Origin: WHSW01 sp963777775
Lineage (GTDB): Bacteria; Actinomycetota; Thermoleophilia; Solirubrobacterales; 70-9
Length of the DNA: 64,000 bases
NCBI GenBank assembly: GCA_963777775.1
Contig: CAVZRL010000009.1
Coordinates: 868,001-932,000 of the forward strand
Direction of reading: 5' to 3'
Below, piece after piece: positions 17,463-25,493 of the stretch. The notes below the pieces were generated by a model. That model saw only the letters and a program-made list of their open reading frames with translations, did not search any database and was not told where the DNA came from. Position 1 is the first letter of the stretch, and each line of letters begins with the position of its first letter. The translations under genes and the position numbers were made by a program.

Positions 17463-18175
17463 CCGGGTTCGGTCGCCCGCACCTGCACTTGCGGCTCACT
17501 GACTCGACCAACGAGCGGGCCCGCGAGCTCGCGGAGGCCGGGGCGCCGAGCGGCACGGTGGTGACCGCCTCCGAGCAGAGCGCCGGCCGCGGCCGGCGGG
17601 GCCGGATCTGGTCGGCGCCCGCCGGCAAGGCGCTGCTCTACTCGGCGCTTCTGCGCCCGCTCGAGCTCGAGCACGTGTTGCTGCCGCTCGCGGTCCCGGT
17701 CGCGATCTGCGAGGCGATCGAGTCGCTCGCACCGGTCGCCTGCGCGATCAAGTGGCCCAACGACGTCTGGATCGAGGAGCGCAAGGTCGCAGGCGTGCTG
17801 ATCGAGGCGCGCCCGCCGGATTGGGCGGTGATCGGGATCGGGATCAACGTCGCGATCGCGGACGACGAGCATCCCGACGAGCTGCGCTGGCCGGCGATCT
17901 CGGTCGCCCACGGGATCGAGGTCGAGCCGCTGCGCGACGCGGTCTCGGCCGCGCTCGGCGAGTGGCTGGGCGCGCCGGCGGCCGAGGTGCTCGACGCCTA
18001 CCGCGGGCGCGACGCCCTGCGCGGCCGCGAGGTGAGCTGGGAGGGCGCCGGAATCGCGCCGGGCTCGGGTCGCGCCACCGGGGTCGATGAGCGAGGGAAC
18101 CTGGTCGTCGAGCCTGACGCGGGCGAGCGGGTCAGCCTCGGGTCGGGCGAGGTCAGCCTCCGGCTCGAGCGCTAG
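17459..18175 (+). CDS. birA: Biotin--[acetyl-CoA-carboxylase] ligase
   Basis: A 238-residue monofunctional biotin protein ligase has SAGRGRRGRIWSAP for biotinyl-AMP binding (about 41-54), KWPNDVW (98-104), GVLIEA and GIGINV. It lacks the N-terminal DNA-binding domain, so it should not act as a repressor. The C-terminal SH3-like domain begins near ALRGREVSW. It attaches biotin to carrier domains such as that of the carboxylase at 57080 in this window. The GTG start is coupled to the SAM hydrolase gene, and its TAG stop shares a CTAG palindrome with the stop of the convergent helicase gene. Confidence 0.93.
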   Translation: MTGFGRPHLHLRLTDSTNERARELAEAGAPSGTVVTASEQSAGRGRRGRIWSAPAGKALLYSALLRPLELEHVLLPLAVPVAICEAIESLAPVACAIKWPNDVWIEERKVAGVLIEARPPDWAVIGIGINVAIADDEHPDELRWPAISVAHGIEVEPLRDAVSAALGEWLGAPAAEVLDAYRGRDALRGREVSWEGAGIAPGSGRATGVDERGNLVVEPDAGERVSLGSGEVSLRLER

Positions 18176-20685
18176 TCCTGCTCGTCGGCCGGCGCGGATT
18201 TCGCCTCTTCGGGCGCTGCTTCGCCGGGCTCCGCCTCGCCCGCTTCGGCATCGAGCCGCTCACGGGGCCGGCGCTCCCCACCTTCGCGCTTGGAAGAGGA
18301 GCGCCGCCGCCGCCGCTTGCCACCGCCCTTGGGGAAGTTGCGCAGCAGCTCGCGCGCCACCGCGGAGGGCTTGCGGGCCATCCGCATCCGGGCGCCGCGA
18401 AGCACCTCCTCGGCCTCCGGCGTGTGCGCGACCGCCGCCGCCAACAATGCGACAGCGAGCCGGCGGTCCTGCTGGCGGGCGGAGTGGACGATCCTGCGCG
18501 CGTTGCGCCCGTGGGCACGGCCCGACGAGTTGACGAACAGGCCGAGCAGCCGCTTGGTCTCGGGCCAGCGCTGGACCGCGTACTCCTCGTGCAGCTCCCG
18601 GGTCGTCTCCGCCAGCCTCCAGACCCAGGCCTGGGCCTGGTCCCGGCGCCCGATCCGGCGCTCGGCGAGCGCCTGCAGCAGCACCTTTGCCCCGGCCCGG
18701 CGCTCGTCGCGCGGCCAGCCGGCGACGATCTCGACCGCGTCGTCGAAGGGCTCGGCCTCGCGCAGCGCCGCGATCTCGCCCAGCGCCTTGAGGCGGAGCT
18801 GGCTGCTGCGGTTGCGCTGCAGGCAGGTGAGCAGGAACCGCCGTCGCAGCTCCTTGGCCTGATCGTGCTGGATCATCGCCTTCGCGCGCCGCCAGTTGTT
18901 GGCCGTCACCCGGGCGCCGGCGAGCGCCGCCCAGGCGTGCTGCTCGGAGTAGTTGAGGTTCTCGACCGCGATCCGCCACAGCTCGCGCTCGAGCACCGCG
19001 AGCCGGCGCTCGGGGTCCGCCGAGACGGGCACGACCCGGCGCTCGACCCGGACCCGGCGCCCGCGTCCGCGGCGGACCGGGCCGACGACGATCGCCCCGC
19101 CGCGATAGACGTCGCGGTCGAGCAGGCTGTGGAGCGAGACCACGGTCTCGTCGTGCGTGGTCGCCGGATGCACGAAGTCGATCACCAGCCCCGCCTCCTT
19201 GCCGGGGTTGCGCCGGGTGACGCGGCCGACCCGCTGCTGGTAGACCCGCCGGGAGGCGGTGGGAGCGAGGTGCATGCAGATCGTCGCCCGGGGCGAGTTC
19301 CAGCCCTCGGCGAGCAGCATCGCGTTGCAGAGCACGTCGACCTCGCCGCGCTCGAAGGCGGCGAGGATCTCGGTCAGCTCGCGCTTCGGCGTCTCGCCCG
19401 AGACGGCGCGCGCGTCGATGCCCGCGTCGCGAAAGGCTTTCGCGACGTTGTTCGCGTGCCGAACGCCGGCGGTGTAGACGACCCCGGGCACGCGGCGAAA
19501 GCGTGAGCGGTAGAGGTCGGCGACGGCGACGTTGAACGGCTCCTGGTCGAGGAGCGCGGCCAGCTCCTCCTGGTCGAAGTCCTGATCGACCTCGCCGCGG
19601 CGCAATGGCACGTTGGCGATCGTCCGCACTCCCGGTCCCGGCGGGATGCGGATGCAGCGAAGCGGCGCGATCACCCCCCGGCGGGCGGCCTGGGCGAGGT
19701 CGAAGCGCGAGGTCTGGGTCGGGAACAGGTCGGCGACGTGCCGGGCGATCAGCGCTCCGGTCGCGGTCATGCCGATGAACGCGGGCCCGGTCCAGCGCCG
19801 GATACAGGCGCTGGTCTTCTCGCCGAGCGCCGTGTGGGCCTCGTCGCAGATCACGATCGAGTAGGCGTCGGAGACCCGGCCCGCGTTTCGCACGAACCAC
19901 TGGTAGGTCTCGACCGTGACCGGCCCGTATGGGTGGTCGGCGCCGTCGAGCAGCGGCGGCGAGAGCCGCTCCTTGTAGCCGCGGTCCGAGATCTCGCCGA
20001 TGAACTGGTCGACCAGGTTTCGCCGGTGGGTGAGGATCAGGATCCCGCCGGTGCGCGAGGCGTCGACGAAGCCGACCGCGGCGACCGTCTTCCCGGCCCC
20101 GGTCGCGTGCTCGAACCAGAACCGCCGGCTCGCGCCGGGATCCTCGGGCGCCTCGGCGACGACCGCGTCGGCGTCCTCGGGCTCGTCCCAGTCCTGGGGC
20201 TCCTCGTCCGGCTCGAGCACGTCCTCCTCGTCGAGGGTGGCGCCCCCATTCACCTCGGGGTCGCCGTTCGCCCCGGCCGGCTCGGACTTTGCCGCCCCGT
20301 TGCCGCGGCCGTTCCGTCGCGCCTCGCCCTCCGGGCTCTCGAGCTCGCCGGTGATCGCGGCCAGCGTCCCGGCGAGCGCATCGACCTGATGCTCGTTGAG
20401 CTCGGCGCCGTCGCGCAGCACCGGCCGCTCGTCCCAGAGCAGCCGCTCGAGCCCGAGCAGCAGCGAGTAATCGCGCCGCCACTCGAAGGAGGGCGCCTCG
20501 GCGCCGGACTCGAGCTCCTCGAGCGCCGCGTCGACAGCCCGCCGGCGCGCCGTCCCCGGGGCCAGGTCGGCGATCGTCTCGCCCTCGAGCAGGATCGGCT
20601 CACGGGTGAACTCCCGCACCCGATCGAGGTCGGCCTCGCTCAACTCGCTCGCCGCGCCTGCGGCAACGTCGGTGGTATTGGACAT
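18172..20685 (-). CDS. DEAD/DEAH-box SF2 helicase with long acidic insertion
   Basis: This 837-residue protein has a helicase core: LNEHQ (96-100), Walker A ATGAGKT (194-200), DEAH (281-284), motif III TAT (307-309) and motif VI QQRVGRVTRR. Normally the HQ motif and Walker A are about 20-30 residues apart; here about 70 extra residues rich in Asp, Glu and Pro (118-187) lie between them. The C-terminal half is helical and basic, ending in a KRRRRRSSSKR cluster and an acidic tail. Related restriction-type and UvrB/XPB-like helicases share the core. The function is unknown; DNA or RNA remodelling is likely. The start is the ATG at 20685. Confidence 0.85.
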   Translation of the reverse strand: MSNTTDVAAGAASELSEADLDRVREFTREPILLEGETIADLAPGTARRRAVDAALEELESGAEAPSFEWRRDYSLLLGLERLLWDERPVLRDGAELNEHQVDALAGTLAAITGELESPEGEARRNGRGNGAAKSEPAGANGDPEVNGGATLDEEDVLEPDEEPQDWDEPEDADAVVAEAPEDPGASRRFWFEHATGAGKTVAAVGFVDASRTGGILILTHRRNLVDQFIGEISDRGYKERLSPPLLDGADHPYGPVTVETYQWFVRNAGRVSDAYSIVICDEAHTALGEKTSACIRRWTGPAFIGMTATGALIARHVADLFPTQTSRFDLAQAARRGVIAPLRCIRIPPGPGVRTIANVPLRRGEVDQDFDQEELAALLDQEPFNVAVADLYRSRFRRVPGVVYTAGVRHANNVAKAFRDAGIDARAVSGETPKRELTEILAAFERGEVDVLCNAMLLAEGWNSPRATICMHLAPTASRRVYQQRVGRVTRRNPGKEAGLVIDFVHPATTHDETVVSLHSLLDRDVYRGGAIVVGPVRRGRGRRVRVERRVVPVSADPERRLAVLERELWRIAVENLNYSEQHAWAALAGARVTANNWRRAKAMIQHDQAKELRRRFLLTCLQRNRSSQLRLKALGEIAALREAEPFDDAVEIVAGWPRDERRAGAKVLLQALAERRIGRRDQAQAWVWRLAETTRELHEEYAVQRWPETKRLLGLFVNSSGRAHGRNARRIVHSARQQDRRLAVALLAAAVAHTPEAEEVLRGARMRMARKPSAVARELLRNFPKGGGKRRRRRSSSKREGGERRPRERLDAEAGEAEPGEAAPEEAKSAPADEQD

Positions 20686-20742
20686 GGGGAAAAGGGGGTC
20701 TGCGGTCCCGCGCTCGCGCTGGTCCGGACGGCACGGCGAGCG

Positions 20743-20837
20743 AAGTAAGCTCGGAGGAGGCGGGCGCCGGACCGAAATCCCCTCCGGCCGGACCGGCGTC
20801 ACCCCGCGGTCCAAGATCAACGGGACCGACCTAGATT
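20743..20837. promoter_or_regulatory. Divergent promoter region, helicase / TlpA-like lipoprotein
   Basis: The 171-base gap between the two divergent starts holds no gene. TAGATT at 20832-20837 is a good plus-strand -10, 19 bases before the ATG at 20857; it contains the TTG at 20836, which argues against using that TTG as the start. On the minus strand a TTACTT box (about 20743-20748) could serve the helicase gene with a leader of roughly 50 bases. Confidence 0.4.
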
Positions 20838-20856
20838 GAACCACACCCGCAACCCG

Positions 20857-21459
20857 ATGCGTCGCCGAGTCACGAATCCACGCACCGTGGCGACCACGAT
20901 CCTGGCCGCGCTGGTACTTGGACTCGGCGCCTGCAGCGGCTCGGAGGACGACGTCGACCCGGGGGCGGCCAACCCCGAATCGGCGGCGCCCGACTACGAC
21001 AAGGCGCTCGCCGATGCCCCGAAGCCGCTCGCCCAGCTTTACGCGCAGGGTGACGCGCTGCTCGCGGGCGGAGCGGAGGCGTTCCAGGCCCAGCTCGCCG
21101 AGCTGCACGGCCATCCGGTGGTGGTCAACAAGTGGGCGTCGTGGTGCGGCCCATGCCGGTTCGAGTTCCCGTTCTTCCAATCGCAGGCCGCCGAGCGCGG
21201 CGACGAGGTCGCGTTCATCGGGGTCGACTCGAACGACTCCGAGGACGCCGCCAGGACCTTTCTCGACGAGTTCCCGCTCCCGTACCCGAGCTTCTCGGAC
21301 CCCGATCAGGAGATCGCCGAGCTGATCGGTGCCGGGCGAGAGTTCCCGTCGACAGCGTTCTTCGACGCCGAGGGCGAGACGACCTACCTGCGTCGAGGCG
21401 GGTATGCCTCCGAGGAGGAGCTGGCCGGCGACATCGAGCGCTACGCCCGAAGCGGATAA
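20857..21459 (+). CDS. TlpA-like thioredoxin-fold lipoprotein
   Basis: A 200-residue exported protein has a lipoprotein signal (lipobox LGLGAC, Cys26), a low-complexity linker, then a thioredoxin fold with KWASWCGPCRFEFPF (active site WCGPC at 96-100), FIGVDSNDSEDAA and the cis-proline region FPSTAFFDAEG. It should act as a thiol-disulfide reductase outside the membrane, perhaps reducing apocytochrome c like CcmG, in keeping with the ccm genes upstream. I chose the ATG at 20857; an in-frame TTG at 20836 falls inside a probable -10 box. Confidence 0.87.
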   Translation: MRRRVTNPRTVATTILAALVLGLGACSGSEDDVDPGAANPESAAPDYDKALADAPKPLAQLYAQGDALLAGGAEAFQAQLAELHGHPVVVNKWASWCGPCRFEFPFFQSQAAERGDEVAFIGVDSNDSEDAARTFLDEFPLPYPSFSDPDQEIAELIGAGREFPSTAFFDAEGETTYLRRGGYASEEELAGDIERYARSG

Positions 21460-21467
21460 TCCGAGCC

Positions 21468-22817
21468 ATGACGAGTCGGGCGCAGATCTCCCTCTGGCTG
21501 ATCCTCGCCGGGCTGCTTTGCCTGATCCCCACCGGGGCTGGCGCCCAGGACTCACAGACGGTGCCCTCGATCGAGCTCAGCGGCACGATCGACCCCGCGA
21601 CCGAGAAGTGGATCGATTCGGCGCTGGGCGACGCCGACGCCGACGCCGCGCCGCTGGCGTTGATCCGGATCGACACGCCGGGCGGGCTCGACACCTCGAT
21701 GCGCGAGATCATCAAGGACGTCCTCGACGCCCCGATGCCGGTCGTTGTCTACGTCTCCCCGAACGGGTCCCGGGCGGCGTCGGCGGGCGCCTTCATCGTC
21801 GAGGCCGGCGACGTCGCCGCGATGGCTCCCCAGACCAACGTCGGCTCGGCGAGCGCGGTGACCGCGACCGGCGGCGACATCGGCGGCACCCTGGGGCAAA
21901 AGGTCGAGAACGATGCGGCAGCGTTTATGCGGGCGCTGGCGGAGTCGCACGGGCGCAACGGCCCGCTGGCCGAGCGGATGGTCACCGAGGCCGCCAACTT
22001 CAGCGCCACCGAGGCGCTCGACCGCGAGCTGATCGACATCGTCGCCGGAAGCGAGGAGGAGCTGCTCGCTGCGCTCGACGGGTTCCGGGTCGTGGGGCCG
22101 AAGGCGCAGACGCTCGACACCGACGGGCTGGTGATCGAGCAGCGCGAGATGCCGTTCCAGTACCAGGCCCTGCAGGTGCTCGTCAACCCGACGATCGCCT
22201 ACGTGCTGCTGCTCCTCGGCCTGGTCGGGATCGCGATCGAGATCTTCAGCCCGGGCCTGATCCTGCCGGGAACGCTGGGGCTGGTCTTCCTGCTGCTCGG
22301 CGCCTACGGGACCGCCCAGCTGCCGGTGCAGGCGGCCGGGGTCCTGCTCTTGGTGGTCGGGATCGGCTTCATCATCGCCGAGGCGCAGCTGCCCACGCAC
22401 GGCATCCTCGGCGCCGTCGGCGTGATCGCGCTGGCGCTCTCGGGCCTGCTGCTGTTCGACACCGGCAGCGAGCAACTCGAGGTCTCGGTCCCGGTCGTGA
22501 TCACCGTCGCGATCCTGTTCGGCGGCTTTCTCGCCTTCGCCGCGGCGAAGGCGGTGCAGGCGCGCCGCAACCCGGTGCGGACCGGCTGGGAGGAGCTGAT
22601 CGGAGCCGGCGGCGTGGTCCGGGTCCCGCTCGATCCGGTCGGGCAGGTGTTCGTCGAGGGAGCGCTCTGGCGCGCCGGTCCGGCGGAGGATGTCGGCGCG
22701 CGGGAGGCCGAGCGCCTGAGCGTGCGCGACGCTAGAGTGCGGGTCGAGTCGGTCGAGGGCCTGACCTTGCGGGTTCGCCCGGCCGAGAACGACGAGGAGG
22801 AGGAGGCGCGCAGCTAG
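21468..22817 (+). CDS. NfeD-type membrane serine protease
   Basis: A 449-residue membrane protein has a signal peptide (1-26) and a ClpP-class protease domain with the serine motif GSRAASAGAF (likely Ser105) and a candidate catalytic Lys145 in TLGQKVEND. Four or five membrane helices follow (about 230-340), then a cytosolic OB-fold (NfeD) domain starting near GWEELIGAGGVVRV. In archaeal and bacterial homologues it cleaves the C-terminus of the partner stomatin. The slipin gene begins at the very next base after its TAG stop, matching the conserved nfeD-slipin pair. The N-terminal ATG is preceded by a weak ribosome site. Confidence 0.92.
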   Translation: MTSRAQISLWLILAGLLCLIPTGAGAQDSQTVPSIELSGTIDPATEKWIDSALGDADADAAPLALIRIDTPGGLDTSMREIIKDVLDAPMPVVVYVSPNGSRAASAGAFIVEAGDVAAMAPQTNVGSASAVTATGGDIGGTLGQKVENDAAAFMRALAESHGRNGPLAERMVTEAANFSATEALDRELIDIVAGSEEELLAALDGFRVVGPKAQTLDTDGLVIEQREMPFQYQALQVLVNPTIAYVLLLLGLVGIAIEIFSPGLILPGTLGLVFLLLGAYGTAQLPVQAAGVLLLVVGIGFIIAEAQLPTHGILGAVGVIALALSGLLLFDTGSEQLEVSVPVVITVAILFGGFLAFAAAKAVQARRNPVRTGWEELIGAGGVVRVPLDPVGQVFVEGALWRAGPAEDVGAREAERLSVRDARVRVESVEGLTLRVRPAENDEEEEARS

Positions 22818-23603
22818 ATGGTCGGACTGATCGTCGCCGGCGTTATCGCGGTCTTCGTCCTTTTCATCCTCGCCACGGCGATCAGGATCCTGCGCGAGTA
22901 CGAGCGCGGAGTGATCTTCCGGCTCGGCCGCCTGATCGCCCAGAAGGGGCCTGGCCTGATCCTGCTGATCCCGATCATCGACCAGATGGTCCGGATCGAC
23001 CTGCGAACGGTGACCCTGAACGTCCCGCCGCAGGAGGTGATCACCAAGGACAACGTCACGGTGCGCGTCAACGCTGTCGCTTACTTCCGCGTCGTCGACC
23101 CGAACAAGGCAGTCACCGAGGTCGAGAACTACCTCCTCGCCACCTCCCAGATCGCCCAGACGACGCTGCGCTCGGTGCTCGGCAAGGCCGAGCTCGACGC
23201 GCTGCTCTCCGAGCGCGAGCGGCTCAACATCGAGCTGCAGCAGATCATCGACGAGCAGACCGAGCCCTGGGGGATCAAGGTCTCGACGGTTGAGGTCAAG
23301 GACGTCGAGCTGCCGGCCGACATGCAGCGGGCGATGTCGCGCCAGGCCGAGGCCGAGCGTGAGCGCCGGGCGAAGATCATCGCCGCCGACGGCGAGTTCC
23401 AGGCGGCCGAGAAGCTCTCCCAGGCGGCCGGCATCATCGGGCGCCACCCGGCCACGCTCCAGCTCCGCTACCTGCAGACGTTGCTCGAGATGGGCGTCAA
23501 CCAGAACACGACGATCGTCTTCCCGGTCCCGATCGAGATGATGAGCGCGTTCAGCAAGTTCACCGGTGCCTCCGGCGGTGCCGGCAGCGACGAGCCGTCC
23601 TGA
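22818..23603 (+). CDS. Slipin (stomatin/prohibitin-like SPFH protein)
   Basis: A 261-residue protein has one N-terminal membrane helix (about 4-22), then the SPFH domain starting at REYERGVIFRLGRL. SPFH core motifs GPGLILLIPIID, ITKDNVTVRVNAVAYFRVVD and AQTTLRSVLG follow. A long charged helical segment (RQAEAERERRAKIIAADGE) would drive oligomerisation. It is the expected substrate and partner of NfeD upstream, with which it has no intervening base. Such pairs organise membrane microdomains. Its TGA overlaps the apparent CTG start of galT. Confidence 0.94.
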   Translation: MVGLIVAGVIAVFVLFILATAIRILREYERGVIFRLGRLIAQKGPGLILLIPIIDQMVRIDLRTVTLNVPPQEVITKDNVTVRVNAVAYFRVVDPNKAVTEVENYLLATSQIAQTTLRSVLGKAELDALLSERERLNIELQQIIDEQTEPWGIKVSTVEVKDVELPADMQRAMSRQAEAERERRAKIIAADGEFQAAEKLSQAAGIIGRHPATLQLRYLQTLLEMGVNQNTTIVFPVPIEMMSAFSKFTGASGGAGSDEPS

Positions 23604-24661
23604 CCGCGCCCGAGATCCGGATCGACCAGCTCACCGGCCTGCGGGCGATCCTCGCCCCGGGCCGAGCCGAGCGCCCGGACGCGTTCGCGGCCGCGGCGCC
23701 CGAGCCGCGCCCCGGCGCCGAGCGGAGCTGCCCCTTCTGCGAGGGCCGCGAGGACCGCACCCCGCCCGAGGTCTGGGCCGATCGTCCCGATGGAGGCGAG
23801 CCAAACACCCCCGGTTGGACCGCCCGCTCGGTTCCCAACCTCTACCCGGCCCTCGACGCGAGCGGCGAGCGGCGAGCGGCGAGCGCCGAACCGGAGACCG
23901 GGATCGCGAGCTCGATCGACCCGCTCGGGGCGGCGACGCGTGGTCAGCTCGACCTGTTTCGCTCCCAGCCAGCCGCCGGAGCGCACGAGGTGATCGTCGG
24001 CGCCCCCCGGCATGCGACCTCGCTCGCCCAGCTCTCCGAGCCCGAGCTCGACGCCGCCGTCGATGCCTGGCGCACCCGCATCCGCGCCCAACCCGATGCC
24101 GCCCATGTTCACCTGATCGTCAACGAGGGGCCCCAGGCCGGGGCCTCACTCGAGCACACCCATGCCCAGCTCTACGCGCTCGGCTTCGTCCCGGCCGAGG
24201 TGGCGCGCGAGCGCGAGCGCGCGACCGCCTATCACGAGCGGACCACGGGAGGCCACCTGCTCGCCGACGTCGCGACCGAGGAGACGCGTCGGCGCGAGCG
24301 CCTGGTCGCGGTCGACGACGAGGCGCTGCTGATCTGCCCGTGGGCGTCGCGCTCCCCGTTCGAGCTTCGGGTGATCCCGCGCACGCCCCAGCCGCGCTTC
24401 GAGGACGACGATCGCGGCACGGCGATGCTCGCGACCGCGCTCCGCGCGCTCGGCGCGGCGCTCGGGCGCCTGCCGCAGCTCAACCTCTGGGTCCGGACCG
24501 CCCCGCGTGGAGCGGACGAGTTCTGCTGGCACATCGACATCCTCCCGCGGCTCGCCACCCGGGCCGGGTTCGAGCTCGGGACCGGGGTCGAGATCAACAC
24601 CTACCCGCCCGAGCGCGCGGCGGCCGACCTGCGGACGGCGCTCGCGGAGGACCGCCGATGA
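23600..24661 (+). CDS. galT: Galactose-1-phosphate uridylyltransferase-family protein (apparent CTG start)
   Basis: This HIT-superfamily protein of about 353 residues has the N-terminal zinc motif CPFCEGRED and the core RSVPNLYPAL. It also has HEVIVGAPRH and the nucleophile motif ASLEHTHAQ (H-x-H-x-Q). It exchanges UMP between UDP-sugars and sugar-1-phosphate. The first in-frame ATG, GTG or TTG is the GTG at 23990, which would remove the zinc motif and substrate loop; the frame is open upstream and the first plausible start is CTG 23600, overlapping the slipin stop as CTGA. A heptamer array (23860-23894) encodes an extra segment between YPAL and HEVIV. Its stop overlaps the next ATG. Confidence 0.85.
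   Translation: MTAPEIRIDQLTGLRAILAPGRAERPDAFAAAAPEPRPGAERSCPFCEGREDRTPPEVWADRPDGGEPNTPGWTARSVPNLYPALDASGERRAASAEPETGIASSIDPLGAATRGQLDLFRSQPAAGAHEVIVGAPRHATSLAQLSEPELDAAVDAWRTRIRAQPDAAHVHLIVNEGPQAGASLEHTHAQLYALGFVPAEVARERERATAYHERTTGGHLLADVATEETRRRERLVAVDDEALLICPWASRSPFELRVIPRTPQPRFEDDDRGTAMLATALRALGAALGRLPQLNLWVRTAPRGADEFCWHIDILPRLATRAGFELGTGVEINTYPPERAAADLRTALAEDRR
23860..23894. repeat. Degenerate GAGCGGC heptamer array inside galT
   Basis: Three exact GAGCGGC units (23860-23880) are followed by GAGCGCC and GAACCGG. The seven-base period changes frame with each unit, yet the reading frame of galT stays open through it. A similar array with the same unit lies at 33312-33341 in a non-coding gap. 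Confidence 0.7.
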
Positions 24662-25458
24662 GTCGCGACGAGTCCGGTTCACGGGGGCTGTGGACGGAGC
24701 TGCGCGAGTGCGCCACCTGGCTCAGCTCGCCGGGCGCCTACCCAAGCCTGCAGATCGCGCGCCAGACCAGCTGCGGGATCCTGCGCGGGCCGTTCGCGGG
24801 GATGCTCTACCCGCGCAGCCTCGTCGCCCGCGGGCTCTTCCCCGGCCCCTACGTCGCGGGCAGCTTCGAGTGCGAGCTCGACCCGGTGATCGAGGAGATC
24901 ATCGCCGCCGAGCCCGAGGTGCTGGTCAACGTCGGCTCGGCGCAGGGCTACTACGCGGTCGGCCTCGGCCGGGCGGTGTGGGAGATGGCGGTGATCGCCT
25001 ACGAGGCCGATCCTGCGATGCGCGCCGCCGCCCGCCGGATCGCGCTCCTGAACGAGGTCGAGCCGCGCATCGACGCGCGCGGGCTGTGCACGGTTGGCGA
25101 GCTCGCCGGCCTCGAGCCGCGGCTCGAGGCGCACTCGGTCTGCGTGCTGATGGACTGCGAGGGGGCGGAGGCGGAGCTGATCGACATCGATGCGGTTCCG
25201 TGGCTCGCACGGGCGTCGCTGCTGATCGAGCTGCACGGCGGCACCCGGCCGCTGATCGAGCGCCGCCTCGCCGGCTCGCACGAGCTGCGGATCGTGCGCG
25301 GTGAGCCGCGCTGGGCGAGCCGGTTCCCTGAGCTGTGGTGGGTCAACGGCCTGCGCCAGATCGACCGCGAGCTCGTCATCGCCGAGTACCGCCAGGGGAT
25401 CCAGGAGTGGCTTTGGGCGGTGCCGAAGGGCGGCGGCGGGGCGGCGGCTTCCGGGTAG
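24658..25458 (+). CDS. FkbM-like SAM-dependent methyltransferase
   Basis: A 266-residue protein has a methyltransferase-like core. VLVNVGSAQGYYAVGLGRA (about 88-106) matches motif I, VIAYEADP the acidic end of strand 2, and CVLMDCEGAEAELID the FkbM-type motif IV, with LLIELH following. The N-terminal 80 residues, including SCGILRGPFAGMLYP, resemble proteins from sugar or polysaccharide clusters rather than the catalytic core. The ATG overlaps the galT stop (ATGA). O-methylation of a glycan is a reasonable guess given galT, but the substrate is not known. About ten Gly/Ala/Ser residues form the tail. Confidence 0.72.
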   Translation: MSRDESGSRGLWTELRECATWLSSPGAYPSLQIARQTSCGILRGPFAGMLYPRSLVARGLFPGPYVAGSFECELDPVIEEIIAAEPEVLVNVGSAQGYYAVGLGRAVWEMAVIAYEADPAMRAAARRIALLNEVEPRIDARGLCTVGELAGLEPRLEAHSVCVLMDCEGAEAELIDIDAVPWLARASLLIELHGGTRPLIERRLAGSHELRIVRGEPRWASRFPELWWVNGLRQIDRELVIAEYRQGIQEWLWAVPKGGGGAAASG

Positions 25459-25461
25459 TCT
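25456..25461 (+). promoter_or_regulatory. -10 box before the AIM24-family gene
   Basis: TAGTCT overlaps the stop of the methyltransferase gene and lies 32 bases before the ATG at 25494. The resulting leader would contain the ribosome site GAGAGGGAG. No clear -35 is seen. Confidence 0.35.
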
Positions 25462-25493
25462 GCCCGGCGAGGCCAAGACGGAGAGGGAGCTTG

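Noticed and set aside
21552..23447. Minus-strand open frame of more than 600 codons opposite nfeD and slipin
   Set aside because: Its product is His/Arg/Asp-rich antisense composition without any domain; the plus-strand genes are unmistakable.
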